This document shows positions 1-10,863 of a stretch of 64,000 nt of DNA, piece by piece. The stretch covers positions 15,152,856 through 15,216,855 of the forward strand of contig CM040117.1 of assembly GCA_022559845.1 (NCBI GenBank), read 5' to 3'. Every line of letters begins with the position of its first letter. Position 1 is the first letter of the stretch. This DNA comes from Amorphophallus konjac (taxonomy: Eukaryota; Streptophyta; Magnoliopsida; Alismatales; Araceae). The notes beneath the pieces were generated by a model. It was not told the origin of the DNA, searched no databases, and saw only the letters and a list, made by a program, of their open reading frames with translations. Both the position numbers and the translations under genes were made by a program.

Positions 1-753
1 AAAAGTTATTCTTATCTTGTAGATCTAAAATTTCTTTTTCTACCACTTCTTCTAATTCTTATTAGTTTGAGAGTTATAATTAATTTTTCACTGTTCTATT
101 TTCTGCCATTTTACTGTTCATCTGCACCAATAGATCTTGATTTTCATGTTTTTCACTGTCTTCCTCTCGTTTTCTATCTCTGTGGTCTTCATCAAACTTC
201 TTCATCTTTTCATTATCTACAACTTTTATTTATTCCACTTCTTCTATTTCCCTCTAGGTTTTAAGTTATTCTATTCCTTCCAAATCCCTATTTTTAATAT
301 AATTCTGTTGTATTTTCAACTTATTTTTGTTCCTATTTCTATCTATTTCCATTTCTTCACGGTTTCTTCACACACCCAAAGCGGTTAGTCATCTTCCGAT
401 CATCTCACGGCGTCGACTTCCAAGGCGGAGTGATCTTCGTCAAAGGCTCGGCGAGGAAACGACGGCGTTCTTCATCCATTGGCTAAATATTTCCTTCACT
501 TTTCTCTTCTTATGCAAAGTCGCAATTTAAGCTTCTTTAGTGATAATCGCACTCAAAAGATAACAATTGGTTTGCAAACATAAGGATATTTTACAACTTG
601 ATCTATAAAGCTTATATTTCTTCCCCGTGGGATCGACTTGTATTTACCATTTTACTCGTATTTTCAAAATCATTTAAGTGAGTGAGTGCGGTTGTATAAA
701 TTTTGAAATTTATGTGGCACGGTATTTTTATACGACGGGTGTCGAGTGCATCA
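1..753 (+). repeat. 5' LTR, 3' portion only
   Basis: It aligns end to end with 6653-7406 and ends in the same GTCGAGYGCATCA context. The upstream two thirds of the LTR lie outside the window. Short ORFs here are not genes. Confidence 0.85.
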
Positions 754-759
754 AATTTT

Positions 760-777
760 TGACGCCGTTGCCGGGGA
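760..777 (+). promoter_or_regulatory. Primer-binding site, tRNA-Asp type
   Basis: TGACGCCGTTGCCGGGGA lies six bases after the LTR end. It matches the complement of the plant tRNA-Asp 3' end (TGGCGCCGTTGCCGGGG) with one mismatch at the third base. Athila elements commonly use this primer. Confidence 0.85.
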
Positions 778-1797
778 GGAATTTTTGAATGTTGGGATAT
801 TCTTGTGTTTGATGTGTATACTTGTATAATAATTTTTCTATTTTTATTTTGTAGGAAAAAGAAAACAAATCAGAAAATCAAAGAAAGAGGAAAATCATAC
901 CTGAAATTCTAAGAAAATGAAGCGTCGCTGAAAGCCTGATACTGTAGCTGTCAAGCATCGATAAAGGGCAGAAACGTAGGAACATGTTCTGTTTTTCCAA
1001 TTTCTGAAAAATCTAGAAAAAAATCTGAAAAAATTCTTCAAAACTCTATAAAAAAAATTTAAAACAAAAGAAATTTTTGTGTTGGCTAGATAGGTTCATT
1101 AATTAGAAACAAAAAAAATACTTACACCAAAAATTAAAAAAATCTCATTCCAAGATTAGAAACCACACTCAACATGTTCTAGGTCATGCATCATTTAGCA
1201 TAGAATTTTTCTTTGTTTAATTCCTGTCATTGCATTTTGAAGATTGCGAGGGGCAAGGTACGTTCTACTTATCCTATTATGGCATACATATTGCATAAGA
1301 ACCCCTTGTTTGAAATTGTGGTGTGTATTTCATTTCAAAATATTCTAAGGGCCATACCCCTAAATAAAATAAGGTGAGGATTTCATCACCCTTCCTTAGC
1401 CCACAAACCACATTTCCCTTACATCTTTGCATGACCTACGCCATAAATAAAAGTCAGTAGACATTGGCCCTAGGATCACATTGTGATTTTAGTACGATTT
1501 GAGTTTACCATCTTGTGAAAACCGGTGCCTAAGGCAAGACGGTCGGACGGTAAACGCCTTAAGCGGGCTAGTGGTTTGACATAATTAGGTCCCTACGAAA
1601 GTAGGGGAAGCCTCCCACTATCCCACCCCTTACCTGGCCCGTGGAAATATTGATGGTGAACTTAAGTTACACTTTAGTTACTTTGTGAAACCCTATTTGT
1701 ATGTCTGAGTCGCATCTAGATCATTAGATAATTTGTGTTAACTTGTTTGTATTTGCATATAAAAAAAATTTAAAAATAAAATAACAAATCCACGCCT
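778..1797 (+). other. Untranslated leader of the Athila-like element
   Basis: AT-rich leader between the primer site and gag. No ORF of note is present. A GC-richer island at about 1515-1640, with repeated ACGGTCGGACGGT-like and AAGTAGGGGAAGCC-like words, stands out from the AT-rich background. It could be a structured packaging or dimerisation region, but that is inference. Confidence 0.5.
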
Positions 1798-3886
1798 ATG
1801 CAGGAGCACTTTATTCCTTATACTTACAAACCCTCAACCTGTATTCAACTCCCTGACATTCTCGTTGATCAATATGAGATTCGCCCTAGTCTCATCCAGA
1901 TGCTCCCATCTTTTTATGGGAATCTCAATGAAAATCCTTATATGCATCTAGATGATTTTCTAGAAGTTTGCTCCCTGATCAAAATTCAGAATTTTAATGA
2001 TGATGCCCTGAAATTGATCTTATTTCCATTCTCATTGAAAGACAAAGCCAAATGTTGGTTAAGGAGTTTTGGAAAGACTATCAGGACTTGGGAAGATATG
2101 CAGTTAGAATTTTTGAAAAAAAAATTACCCCATAGTCCGGACCAACTTGATGAGAAGGGCGATTATAGGATTTACTCAACGTCCGGGAGAGCAAATTCAT
2201 GAATCTTGGGAGAGACTGAAGGATCTAGTAAGTCAATGTCCACACCATGGGTTTCCCAAATGGCAAATTATATTTGCATTTTATGAGGGGTTATCCGACT
2301 TTGATAGGCAAATGGTGGACATATATTGCAGAGGGGCATTTATGATCAAAGGTGAAGATGAGGCATATGATCTGTTTGAAATTTTAAGTGAAAATTCGAT
2401 AAATCGTGCCTCTATCTCATCTCATCAACAATCTGTAGGACCTGTCAAACAGGCTGAAAACTCAATCCACACTGTCATGGAAGTCTGTGAATTTTGTGCC
2501 AATCTCACTCACCATGTGAGTCAGTGTCCTACTATGGCCCAACTCCCACTGGTCATCCAAGCTCAAGTTCAAAATGTCCTAGGGTTCTCTCAGCTCAAGC
2601 ATGCTACATTTTCAGATGATTATAATCTTGGCTGGAGTAATCACACAAATTTACCTTGGATGGATCCAACATTCCAAGCCCATCTGTCTAAACTTTCACC
2701 CCAAGCAGCCCACGAGCGGCCCATGTGTACTCAACCTCCGCCCAACTCATCTCACCTAGATTTCGGAATCAACATTGATACTAGGGGTGATTCACCGGGC
2801 CACTACTTTGAACCTCAAATCGTGTACTCTCAGTCTACTTATCAACCCTCTCCATCAACATTACACCAACCCCCTCAATATGTGAATGATGATGATGAGG
2901 ACAGTCTTCTGCCTGTCATTTTGGCTCGAGATATCACTATTGAGAGTGAGGGGGAGTGCGCACGTAATACCATGATGAAGGAAGGGAAGGAAGAAGGGGG
3001 TGGCTTCAAGGATAATGATGATCATATCACCCCATTCTATGAATGTTTTGAGATTGAGAATATTACTGTAAAGGATAATGGCCCAAACAACTCAATTGAG
3101 GAAATAAATAAAGAGGAGGATTACTTTGTAAGTAATAATATTGTTGAGTTAATGAAACAAAATTCTGCATATACTCCTCCCCTGGAAGAACATGAGGATG
3201 GGGCCTTATTAGAAAAGTTTACATTTCATCTACCGACCCCATTTCTGGAAAATTTGATTGATAATTTTCAGTTAAGTGATGAGTGTGATGATGGGCCCGT
3301 CTTAGAGAAATTCACATTTGATCTGACTTATGATGAAAGGGCCGGACTGGAATCATTTACATTTCCTCTATCCACCCCATTAGTGGGCAATTTGGTTGAT
3401 AATCTTCAATTGGGTGATGAGTTTGATGACGGGGTCATATTCGAACATTTCACATTTGATCTTACCCCTGAGCGCTATCCCACAATGTTTGAGTCATTGG
3501 ATCAATTAGATACTGGGCTCGTGCTTCCTTCTACTTTGATTCCCCTGCCAGTTGAGCCTCTCCAATTTGACATTCTAGGACCTGAGGGGGATGTGCCAAC
3601 CACATTCATCTTTGATTTGACTTCCTCTCAGGAAGACACGTTGATCAATGCCCTTAAAGTTCATGAGACTGTTACTGAGAGGAAAGTGGCTATGGTTGAC
3701 AATCTTATTCCTAAGCTACTAGGGCCTGAACAAGTTACCATGGAGGCAGTCGTTCCTAAAAAGCTCGTCAGGAGAGATGATATAGGACAAGGGGACCACT
3801 GGGTAGATATTATGCAAAGGTTCCACCTCAATCTTGACATATTATTGGCCATTGATCCTTTCATGATCCCGAACGTTCAAAACTAG
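1798..3886 (+). pseudogene. gag: Athila-like gag, frameshifted
   Basis: Two overlapping frames together carry one gag-type protein, the capsid/nucleocapsid precursor of a retrotransposon. The first frame (1798-2202) holds the N-terminal gag domain, with the typical pattern of a hydrophobic FLEVC block followed by FPFSLKDKAKCWL. The second (2147-3886; the methionine codon is at 2150 and the frame is open from 2117) continues with FTQRPGEQIHESWERLKDL, then CPHHGF. It has a perfect CX2CX4HX4C zinc knuckle (second-frame residues 114-127). The frames join at a run of nine A at 2116-2124, where one-base slippage restores homology. The C-terminal half is acidic and contains repeated FTFDLT-type units (about 3190-3480). 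No protease or polymerase follows. The gag identity is secure. Whether the shift is decay or a functional slippage site cannot be told from one copy. Confidence 0.8.
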
Positions 3887-5275
3887 CTCACACTTATGGT
3901 TATAGAAAACTTCAATAAAGTGCGAGACCCGCATATTTCTCGCCCCAATCCCTACATAGTTACTCTTGTCTTCCAATGGCATAAGGGATGGAATTTGAAG
4001 GAGGATAAGATCACGTGGTGGCTCATTCTGAATGTCACACGTTGGTTAGTGATCTACCTTGTGTCTGGCTGACGACATAAAACTTAGCGCTTCTTGGGAG
4101 GCAACCCAAAGTTTTAGTGACTTTTGTGTGCTAATAAATGGCTTCTGGGAGGCAACCCACGGTTTTTGTAATTTGATATCTTGTTTTAGTGTGTTTCTTT
4201 TTCAGTTGTTAGGCCACAATGCAACGAAGCCTCGTCATTTTACCCCGACCATCAGGTTGTATCCTTCCATCCCACCCATATTATCTATTTACTTGTTCTC
4301 TGATCTGCCTCATGCTTATGCCATTGAGGACAATGTCATTTCAGTTGGGGGGGGAGAGAAAATTTTTTTCTTGCTATCATGTGTTGTCACGCTACACAAA
4401 AGTTTTTGGAGTTTCTTGATTCATGCTTCTATTGAAAGTGATTCTAGAATAGAAAAGACTAGGGAAAAGGATGATGGATAATTTATTTAATCTAGTCATG
4501 GAAAACTGATTTAAGAATCTCTTTAAAAGTTCATGTGCACTTTAGAAAAATAAAAATCACGTTGCACGCTAATGAAACAAGTAGGACAAGTCTTCTGCTA
4601 TTTTGGGTATGTTGTCTGATATTCAGCACTTCTTAAAGAAGAGATCTTTTATTTATAAGCTTTCTGCCATGCTATCTATCAAAATTTGGGGCAAAAGCAC
4701 AATTGACAAGATTTTAAAAAAAAAACACCATGAAAAATGCTCCGATTCTGAGTAACCGGGCCTACGTCACCTAAGACGTGTTGAGGTTCGCGTCAAAAGG
4801 AAAAGGGAACTTTGATCTGTGTAACCGGGCCTACTTCACCTAAGACGTGTTGAGGTTCGCGTAAAACAGTGAAGGGTAGTGCAGCATCATGTGTGTATAG
4901 AAAAAAAGAGAAAAAAAAAAATATAGATCCCAAAAGGGACAAACGTAATAAGGCAGACAAAAAGCTATTATGCTTAATGCTCTGATTAAGAAGTGCAGAG
5001 TTGAAAGACACTTGCTTGCAATAGCAAATGGGGGACGCAATTGTCTCTACTGTGAATTTAGTATTACACATGCACAAGTGCTACTGAATTTTGATTAGAA
5101 TTCTTGATCATGTACCTGAATTTCCTACAGAAGGCTAGTATGTGATAATGATTCCAGATTCCTAATCTTAGTAGATTCTATGAACGATGATCTAGAAATG
5201 AGGCATGGATATTTCAAACTCTTGTTGGTCCTAAATTTTTAATTATTTGCATTGCTAAGGGACTAGCAATGAGTA
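3887..5275 (+). other. 3' noncoding region of the Athila-like element
   Basis: Between gag and the polypurine tract. It contains two GCTTCTKGGAGGCAACCCA-type copies (about 4087-4111 and 4141-4162), a motif I recognise from the 3' regions of plant gypsy elements. It also contains a duplicated 42-bp unit. No supported coding sequence. Confidence 0.6.
4752..4862 (+). repeat. 42-bp direct repeat, two copies
   Basis: Copies at 4752-4793 and 4821-4862 begin GTAACCGGGCCTAC and end GAGGTTCGCGT. They differ at one base (G/T). The 27-bp spacer is unrelated. Confidence 0.9.
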
Positions 5276-5287
5276 AGTTGGGGGGTG
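5276..5287 (+). promoter_or_regulatory. Polypurine tract
   Basis: AGTTGGGGGGTG directly before the TGATAAGTGTG start of the 3' LTR. This is the expected position of the plus-strand primer. The LTR could also start two bases earlier (TGTGATAAG). Confidence 0.75.
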
Positions 5288-5598
5288 TGATAAGTGTGTA
5301 TTTTTACATATTAATTCAAGATTATACACATTTTTATGAGCTTTAATAACAATAAATATGCACGTATCACACTTACTTTTAATTTAGAGTCAAATATTTA
5401 ATTTTATAGAATTAAATAATTTTCATAAAGATATTTGCTTATTTATGCAAGCATTCAAAACAAAAAAAAAATAAAGAAAATAAAAAAAGAGATATATATG
5501 TGGAAATGGGCCAAAAGCCCAAGGACTTGTTCAAAAAGAAAAGAACAAAAAAGAAAAAATAAATAAATTTATTTGATATTTTTTTAGATTTTTCTAAG

Positions 5599-5689
5599 CT
5601 ATATACATAATATATATGATATATATATATCAATATGTATATTATATATATATAATATATATATATATAATAAAATGTGTGTGTGTGTG
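5599..5689. repeat. (AT)n and (GT)n microsatellite
   Basis: Imperfect AT/TA dinucleotides to 5672, then a short GT run, inside the LTR just before the GC-rich island. Confidence 0.9.
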
Positions 5690-5704
5690 CGTTTTTGTGC
5701 AGGT

Positions 5705-5990
5705 TGACAGCAGGGTACGCCCCCCCCCCCTTCGCCCCGCCTTCGCGGCTGGGCACGGGGGACGAGGGAGGGGGCCGCGGGTCAACGCGCCCGCGAGCCT
5801 CACGCGGGCGCCACGCAGCAGGCGGCCGCAGGCGGCACGCGCCGGGGAGGCGGCCGGCACACCACGCTCGGCACGCGGCGGGAGGAGAAGGCGGCCGGCG
5901 CACGCGGCTGGGCGACGCGTCGCACACGCGCGCAAAAGAGGGAGAGAGAGGCGACGCGGCGCACGGGCGCACGCGGCCGGCCAGGAGAGA
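5705..5990. other. CpG-rich island inside the LTR
   Basis: About 285 bp of very GC-rich, CpG-dense sequence in an otherwise AT-rich LTR. It opens with a C10-type run and grades at about 5936 into GA-rich sequence. It ends about 200 bp upstream of the LTR TATA box, so it sits where a U3 enhancer would be. Long ORFs on both strands are Arg/Ala/Gly/Pro-rich by composition and are rejected as genes. Confidence 0.7.
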
Positions 5991-6191
5991 GAAAGAGAAA
6001 GAAAGAGAAAGGAAGGAAGAGAAAGGAAGAGGAAAAAGGCTAGAAAAAAATTAGAAAAAATCAGAAAAAAATGGAAAAGTGTGCAACACATGTTGTCACA
6101 CCTTCCTAAGTCAACAATTACTACATTAGACTTCTGTTTGTCAACAAAAGAGGTAAGAGATGTTCACATGCAATGGGGTTGTCTTAACACC

Positions 6192-6199
6192 CTATAAAA
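6192..6199 (+). promoter_or_regulatory. LTR TATA box
   Basis: CTATAAAA in the context ACACCCTATAAAAGGGGGG, a strong plant TATA box in the 3' LTR. Transcription would begin near 6225. The corresponding part of the 5' LTR lies outside the window. Confidence 0.75.
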
Positions 6200-7406
6200 G
6201 GGGGGCTTCCAATGTAATGAAAGAGGAGTAGCTAGCTAGGAGTTACTAAGAATTGGAATGGGGTTGCTTTGTGTTCTTGAAATTCATTCTTGTTGGCCTT
6301 AGTTGAGTTTCATAGGAGAGTTAGAGAGTTATGTTTTGAGAGCTTTTGATGCAAACTTTGTAAGTTGATGTTGTTTTAATGAATGATTTGTTTAAACATT
6401 TAGTCCTTTCTTAGTCTCATTACTTGTTGTTCTGATCTCCATTTCATTTTCTTGTCTTCACAAAAGTTGTTCATCTTTAAGTGTTCTTCAAGTTCTCTTT
6501 CTATCAATTCTCTTAATTCTTTCTAGTTTGAAAGGTATTTCATGTTTTCCTAAATGCTATTCTACGTGATTACTGTTCATCCGAGGTGATACCTTCTAGT
6601 ATTCTTCTATTTTGAAGCCTTTCCAATCCTCTTTTAACTCTGAGTCCTTCATAAAAGTTGTTCTTCTCTTGTAGATCTAAAATTTCTTCTTCTACAACTT
6701 TTTCTAATTCTTCTTAGTTTGAGAGTTATAATTAATTTTTCACTTTTCTATTTTTTACCGATTTATTGTTCATCCGCACCAATAGATCTTGATTTTTCAC
6801 CTTTTTCACTATCTTCCTCTCGTTTTCTATCTCTGTAGTTTTCATCAAACTTCTTCATCTTTTCATTCTCTACAACTTGCATTTATTCCACTTCTTCTAA
6901 TTCCCTCTAGATTTTAAGTTATTCTATTCCTTCCAAACCCCTATTTTTAATATAATTCTGTTATATTTTCAACTTATTTTTGTTCCTATTTCTATCTATC
7001 ACCATTTCTTCACGGTTTCTTCACACACCCAAAGCGGTTAGTCATTTTCCGATCATCTCACGGCATCGACTTTCAAGGCGGAGCGATCTTCATCAAAGGC
7101 TCGGCGAGGAAACGACGGCGTTCTTCATCCATTGGCTAAATATTTCCTTCACTTTTCTCTTCTTATGCAAAGTCGCAATTTAAGCTTCTTTAGTGATAAT
7201 CGCACTCAAAAGACAACAATTGATTTGCAAACATAAGGATATTTTCTAACTTGATCTATAAAGATTATATTTCTTCCCCGTAGGATCGACCCGTATTTAC
7301 CACTTTACTCATATTTTCAAAATCATTTAAGCGAGTGAGTGCGGTTGTATAAATTTTAAAATTTGTGTGGCACGGCATTTTTAAACGACGGGTGTCGAGC
7401 GCATCA

Positions 7407-8319
7407 GAAGACGTCCTGTACACGAATCCCTACAATTGCCTACACTCGTACCTACGGAACCTCCTTCTCTCCACATGTCGCCAGGCATCCCGAGCCCATG
7501 TGCCATGCTCTGGTGGCACTTCCCCAGTCAAAACTTGGTTCCACAGGTGATCGCGAAGAAATCGGCTGGCACGCTCGCACTCTGCCTAGTCTCCCCTGTC
7601 CAGATCGTTCCAAACGATTAGTCATATGCTACTCTTTCTTATGCATTTTGTATCGTGCTTGGTATTTCCTTATCAATACCCTGTAATCCCCGCGTGCCAA
7701 GTTGACCCATGCCTCGGCCTTCTACCACAGGCGAGTGTGCGCGTCACGCCGGGGGAATCCGAGGGATCTCCCTGCGCGCGGCCGACAGAACGTTGTGGGT
7801 ATTTATGCAATTATAAGCTTATGAGGATTTTTTTGAGAACTTGATAGAGTCTATAAATAGTTGCATGGAGGGAACCCATGGCCAAGTATCTAGGGTTTCT
7901 CCAATCAAGGGCCCCCCCTTCTCCTATCTCTTTTCCCTCTTGTCTCTAGCGTAGAGACACTACCTAAGTGCCGCAAAGGAGATCAATCATGGAGCACTAC
8001 GTAGAGAGAACTCCATTGTCCGTGCCTATGTAGATACCGCTAGAGACTGGATACTTGTGTGCTTAATTACCGCCACAAGGGTATACTTTTCACTTCTCTG
8101 TGATCTGTGTATTGCAGATGTAAAATTGGATCTTTCTTGTAGGTAGTTGACGGGAATAACACCCGGGCAATTAACACGTGTCAGGATAAAAATTTTAATT
8201 TTCTGTTTCTACTGCATTCATCCAATCTCGACTCAGATCCTTATAGGGACATCCCACTTGACCCCTAAAATTATTACATCCAAAATAAAGCAAACGAAAA
8301 CCCCCCAAACACAAACCTT
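7407..8319. other. Unassigned DNA next to the Athila-like element
   Basis: Directly after the LTR end. Any 5-bp target duplication would start GAAGA, but the partner site is outside the window. The sequence is moderately GC-rich and holds a TATA box at 7851 with pyrimidine-rich sequence downstream, resembling an LTR or promoter fragment. I cannot assign it to a family. The three overlapping small ORFs at 7363-7844 show no recognisable domain. Confidence 0.45.
7851..7860 (+). promoter_or_regulatory. TATA box of an unassigned promoter or LTR fragment
   Basis: CTATAAATAG, followed within 60 bp by a C7 run and a pyrimidine-rich stretch. No ORF follows, so an LTR remnant is likelier than a gene promoter. 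Confidence 0.45.
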
Positions 8320-8800
8320 CAAGTCCGAAGGTGGAGTAGACCAGATCTATCCATGGTGATCTCACCCCGTACAATAGGAGGTAAAGAGAACCTCTCAAAG
8401 AACTCATCAGAAGACTAGTGAGTGCAAGTATAGTTAGCAAGAGCATCAGCCACCTTATTACATTCTCTGATAGCATGATGAAATTAGAGGTCCATCTACC
8501 CTCCGTGCAAGCAAAGGTCATACTACCAAGGATAGAGGACTCAAGGAACTTGAGAGTAGTCAGCCTAAACAAGAGAAACTACCACCATGCAATTAGACTC
8601 CACATCAATAGAAAGATAACCATGCTGCAAGCAAACCTAAAGATTAAGGATCATGGCTCTGAGTTCAGCAACAATATTGCAAGTGTAACCCAAGAAATCA
8701 TAGCTAGCAAGGATAAAATGCCCTCTGTCATCATGAAGGATAGCGGCCCCTATAGTAATACCTAGAATGCCTTTGCAACATCCATCTATATTGAGCTTCC

Positions 8801-8804
<4 letters not shown>
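8320..8804 (-). pseudogene. Plant LINE-type RNase H domain remnant
   Basis: Reading leftwards from 8804, the frame gives WKLNIDGCCKG, then AAILHDDRGHFILA and a VAELRAMILNL helix. This is the classic start of the plant RNase H domain found at the C terminus of L1-type LINEs. It cleaves the RNA of RNA/DNA hybrids. Further on, in frame but broken by several stops, come DVESN, FHHAIRECNKVADALA (the last catalytic helix region) and a RGEITMDRSGL tail. The reading frame is interrupted at least five times, so it is dead. The upstream part of the LINE is missing: an (AC)n tract abuts the first codons directly. Confidence 0.7.

Positions 8805-8884
<80 letters not shown>
8805..8884. repeat. (AC)40 microsatellite
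   Basis: About 80 bp of uninterrupted AC dinucleotides immediately beside the RNase H remnant. The ORFs across it are translated repeats. Confidence 0.97.
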
Positions 8885-8888
<4 letters not shown>

Positions 8889-8961
8889 GGAGAGAGAGGG
8901 AGAGAGACTATGGGGGTTCCCCTCTTGCATCGACACCCCACCCATGAGGGGAGAATCACAC

Positions 8962-8963
<2 letters not shown>

Positions 8964-9022
<59 letters not shown>
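8964..9022. repeat. (AG)n microsatellite
   Basis: About 59 bp of uninterrupted AG. It is separated from the (AC)n tract by about 80 bp that includes a short GA-rich run. Confidence 0.97.
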
Positions 9023-9025
<3 letters not shown>

Positions 9026-10254
9026 AGGAACCAGCCAGGGGACAGTTCCTCCTCTGGCACTAGCACCCTACCCAGCAAGGGGGGAATTACGCAAGCGCAC
9101 ACATTGTCACGCCCTGAACCGATAGCAGTGGAAACTTGCTCAGAAAGTGGCAGCGAAACAGTCATGACAATCAGAGCGAGACAGCCAACAAATAAAAGAC
9201 AGCGCTGATAGACACAATGAGGCCAGAATTAAACAAAAATACAATTTTATTGATATCAAGACTTCCAAATTACAAGTTTTAACTTGACTTACAATAATGG
9301 ACTTAAATAAAAGGAATAAGGAAAAGGAACAAGACTCTCGATTCCAACTAGACTCAAGAAAACAAGAAAAAGACTCAAGTCTCTAAAGCTCTAAGTCCAC
9401 TCGATCACTCTTGCCCATTTCCAAATGCATATACTCCAGCTTCTATATTACCTGAAAAAAAATGTTAAAGAAACGAGGGTGAGCAAGAAGCTCAGTAGGA
9501 TTTACATCTCTATCGCCAGATAGAATTTAAGTAATTAACAATTTAACAGTGTGAAAAAAACTATATGTAGGAACGATACGAATCCATAAACAAGTAAATT
9601 TGAGAGACGATAACCAAAAGCAGAGTCATGATCAGCAGGAATTGAAGAGAGTTGACTTGATGAGATCAAGTATATAAATTCAATTCGAGCAAGGCATAAG
9701 GAACTAGTATCGTGAAAACTACTAAATAATCATGTGAATCAATAACTGTGCATGTACAAGTGGTCAATATTTAGAGAGTTGGCCATTCAACAAGTCAAGT
9801 AGGCATGTACTTTCATGTATTCATGTTGAGTGAATGTATAAAGTTCATGTAGAAGTGGAATGTCGTAGACTTATCACGCTAGCAAGTACTTCGGTGCAAT
9901 ACCACACCTTGTCATTACACTCCCATGGGCAACAAGAACTTTCAAGCACTCCTCCCAGGACCAGATCAGGCCCTTAATGATGTGTTGGCATTGAGAGGTG
10001 GATCAGAGATCCCAAGTAAAATCTAGACATCCACGCTTTATTTAATGGCCAAGGAATTCCAATAACAAGTTCATGTAGTCAAGGTAATCAAGCCAATAAG
10101 ATAGTAAGTTATCAAAGAAATGAAATCAAGGTATAAACTCATCAAATGAGAAGAGTCAAGGACATAACACTAAGAAGGGTCAAGAATGGCAAGAAAATAG
10201 CCCTGAGGCTAGAATGAAATCCATATTTTCCACGCAAAATAGACTTTTTCGAGA

Positions 10255-10480
10255 AACTGGGTTGAACGCAGTTGGCATACACACTGCGACATGACTAACG
10301 CAGTCTGGGGTAGGGCCGCGTTCAGAGCAAAGACCCTGGGTCTATCGACAGAGATGGTAGGTATGTTGATAGAGACAGGTGATCGATCGATAGAGGTAGA
10401 CATGCTTACCCAAGACATGCCGAACGCGGTCGATGCACCCACCGCGTTCAAATGGACACGTTCAGGTTGAGGTCCGCGAT
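10255..10480. repeat. Cluster of GC-rich inverted repeats in the LTR
   Basis: Contains a perfect inverted repeat GAACGCGGT/ACCGCGTTC with a 10-base spacer (10422-10449) and CGCAGT/ACTGCG (10268-10289). Several CTATCGA and GTCTATCGAC words also occur. A second, looser set with GCGGTC/GCGGTT words lies at about 11215-11370. Confidence 0.6.
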
Positions 10481-10676
10481 CCCATTAGGGTAGGGTAAAG
10501 GCAATCTATCGGTCCACTGCCATCACAGACAAAGGGCTGAATGTGGTTCTACTCAGGGCCACGTTTACGTTAGAGCTGGCAGAACTTGGACAGCACCTCG
10601 TTCTGCCCTTTCAAAAGTCGATTGAACCCCATCCTACTTAGTAGGACATGGATTCCAGTGGGTATCAAGGTTTTTA

Positions 10677-10863
10677 GGGTACAACCTGCTTGGCGTCCTA
10701 GTAAGAATTCTAAGCTCGCAGAGACTTACGGAGGCCTTGTTGTAGTGGTTCCAATCTGACGTAAGGAATATCCGGCGGAGGGTTCCAACTACACCAAGAA
10801 TTTGGGTTTTAGTATTGCGGAAACCAGTAGAACGGTGAGTCAATAACACCGGGGTGGCATGAC
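10677..10863 (-). other. Conserved leader module, copy 1
   Basis: Read on plus, this block starts GGGTACAACC, has a core of CAGAGACTTACGGAGGCC, then AAGGAATATCC, and ends ACACCGGGGTG. The same ordered blocks occur at 13405-13582 and at 25946-26106 continuing at 38804. On the element strand the core reads CCGTAAGTCTCTGCGAGC, which contains a GTAAGT splice-donor-like word. It lies downstream of the LTR TATA box, so it would be in leader RNA. Confidence 0.7.

Larger units (their letters stand above)
1..7406 (+). mobile_element. Athila-like gag-only LTR retrotransposon
   Basis: The sequence at 1-753 recurs collinearly at 6653-7406, so these are the ends of two LTRs, and the window opens inside the 5' LTR. 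Directly after the left copy is a primer-binding site that fits the 3' end of plant tRNA-Asp. A polypurine tract precedes the right LTR at 5288. The 4.5-kb interior encodes only a gag-type protein. I find no protease, reverse transcriptase, RNase H or integrase motif in any frame, so the element is non-autonomous and would need enzymes in trans. Athila lineage is inferred from the tRNA-Asp primer, the gag sequence and the long AT-rich LTR. The two LTR copies are clearly diverged, so this is not a very recent insertion. Confidence 0.8.
5288..7406 (+). repeat. 3' LTR of the Athila-like element (2.1 kb)
   Basis: Runs from TGATAAGTGTG to GCATCA, bounded by the polypurine tract at the left. Its last 754 bp match the partial 5' LTR. 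The U3 part contains an AT microsatellite, a GC-rich island and a TATA box. The ORFs on both strands at 5439-6197 reflect GC-rich low complexity, not genes. Confidence 0.85.

Noticed and set aside
67..530. Hydrophobic Phe/Leu-rich ORFs (also 6980-7183)
   Set aside because: Located in LTR sequence. Composition effect of T-rich DNA.
5439..6197. Four overlapping Arg/Ala/Pro-rich ORFs
   Set aside because: They arise from the CpG-rich island and GA-rich tract in an LTR. No domain is present.
8637..9165. ORFs of CVCVCV, THTHTH, RERERE and LSLSLS
   Set aside because: Microsatellite translations. Only the RNase H segment left of 8805 is meaningful.
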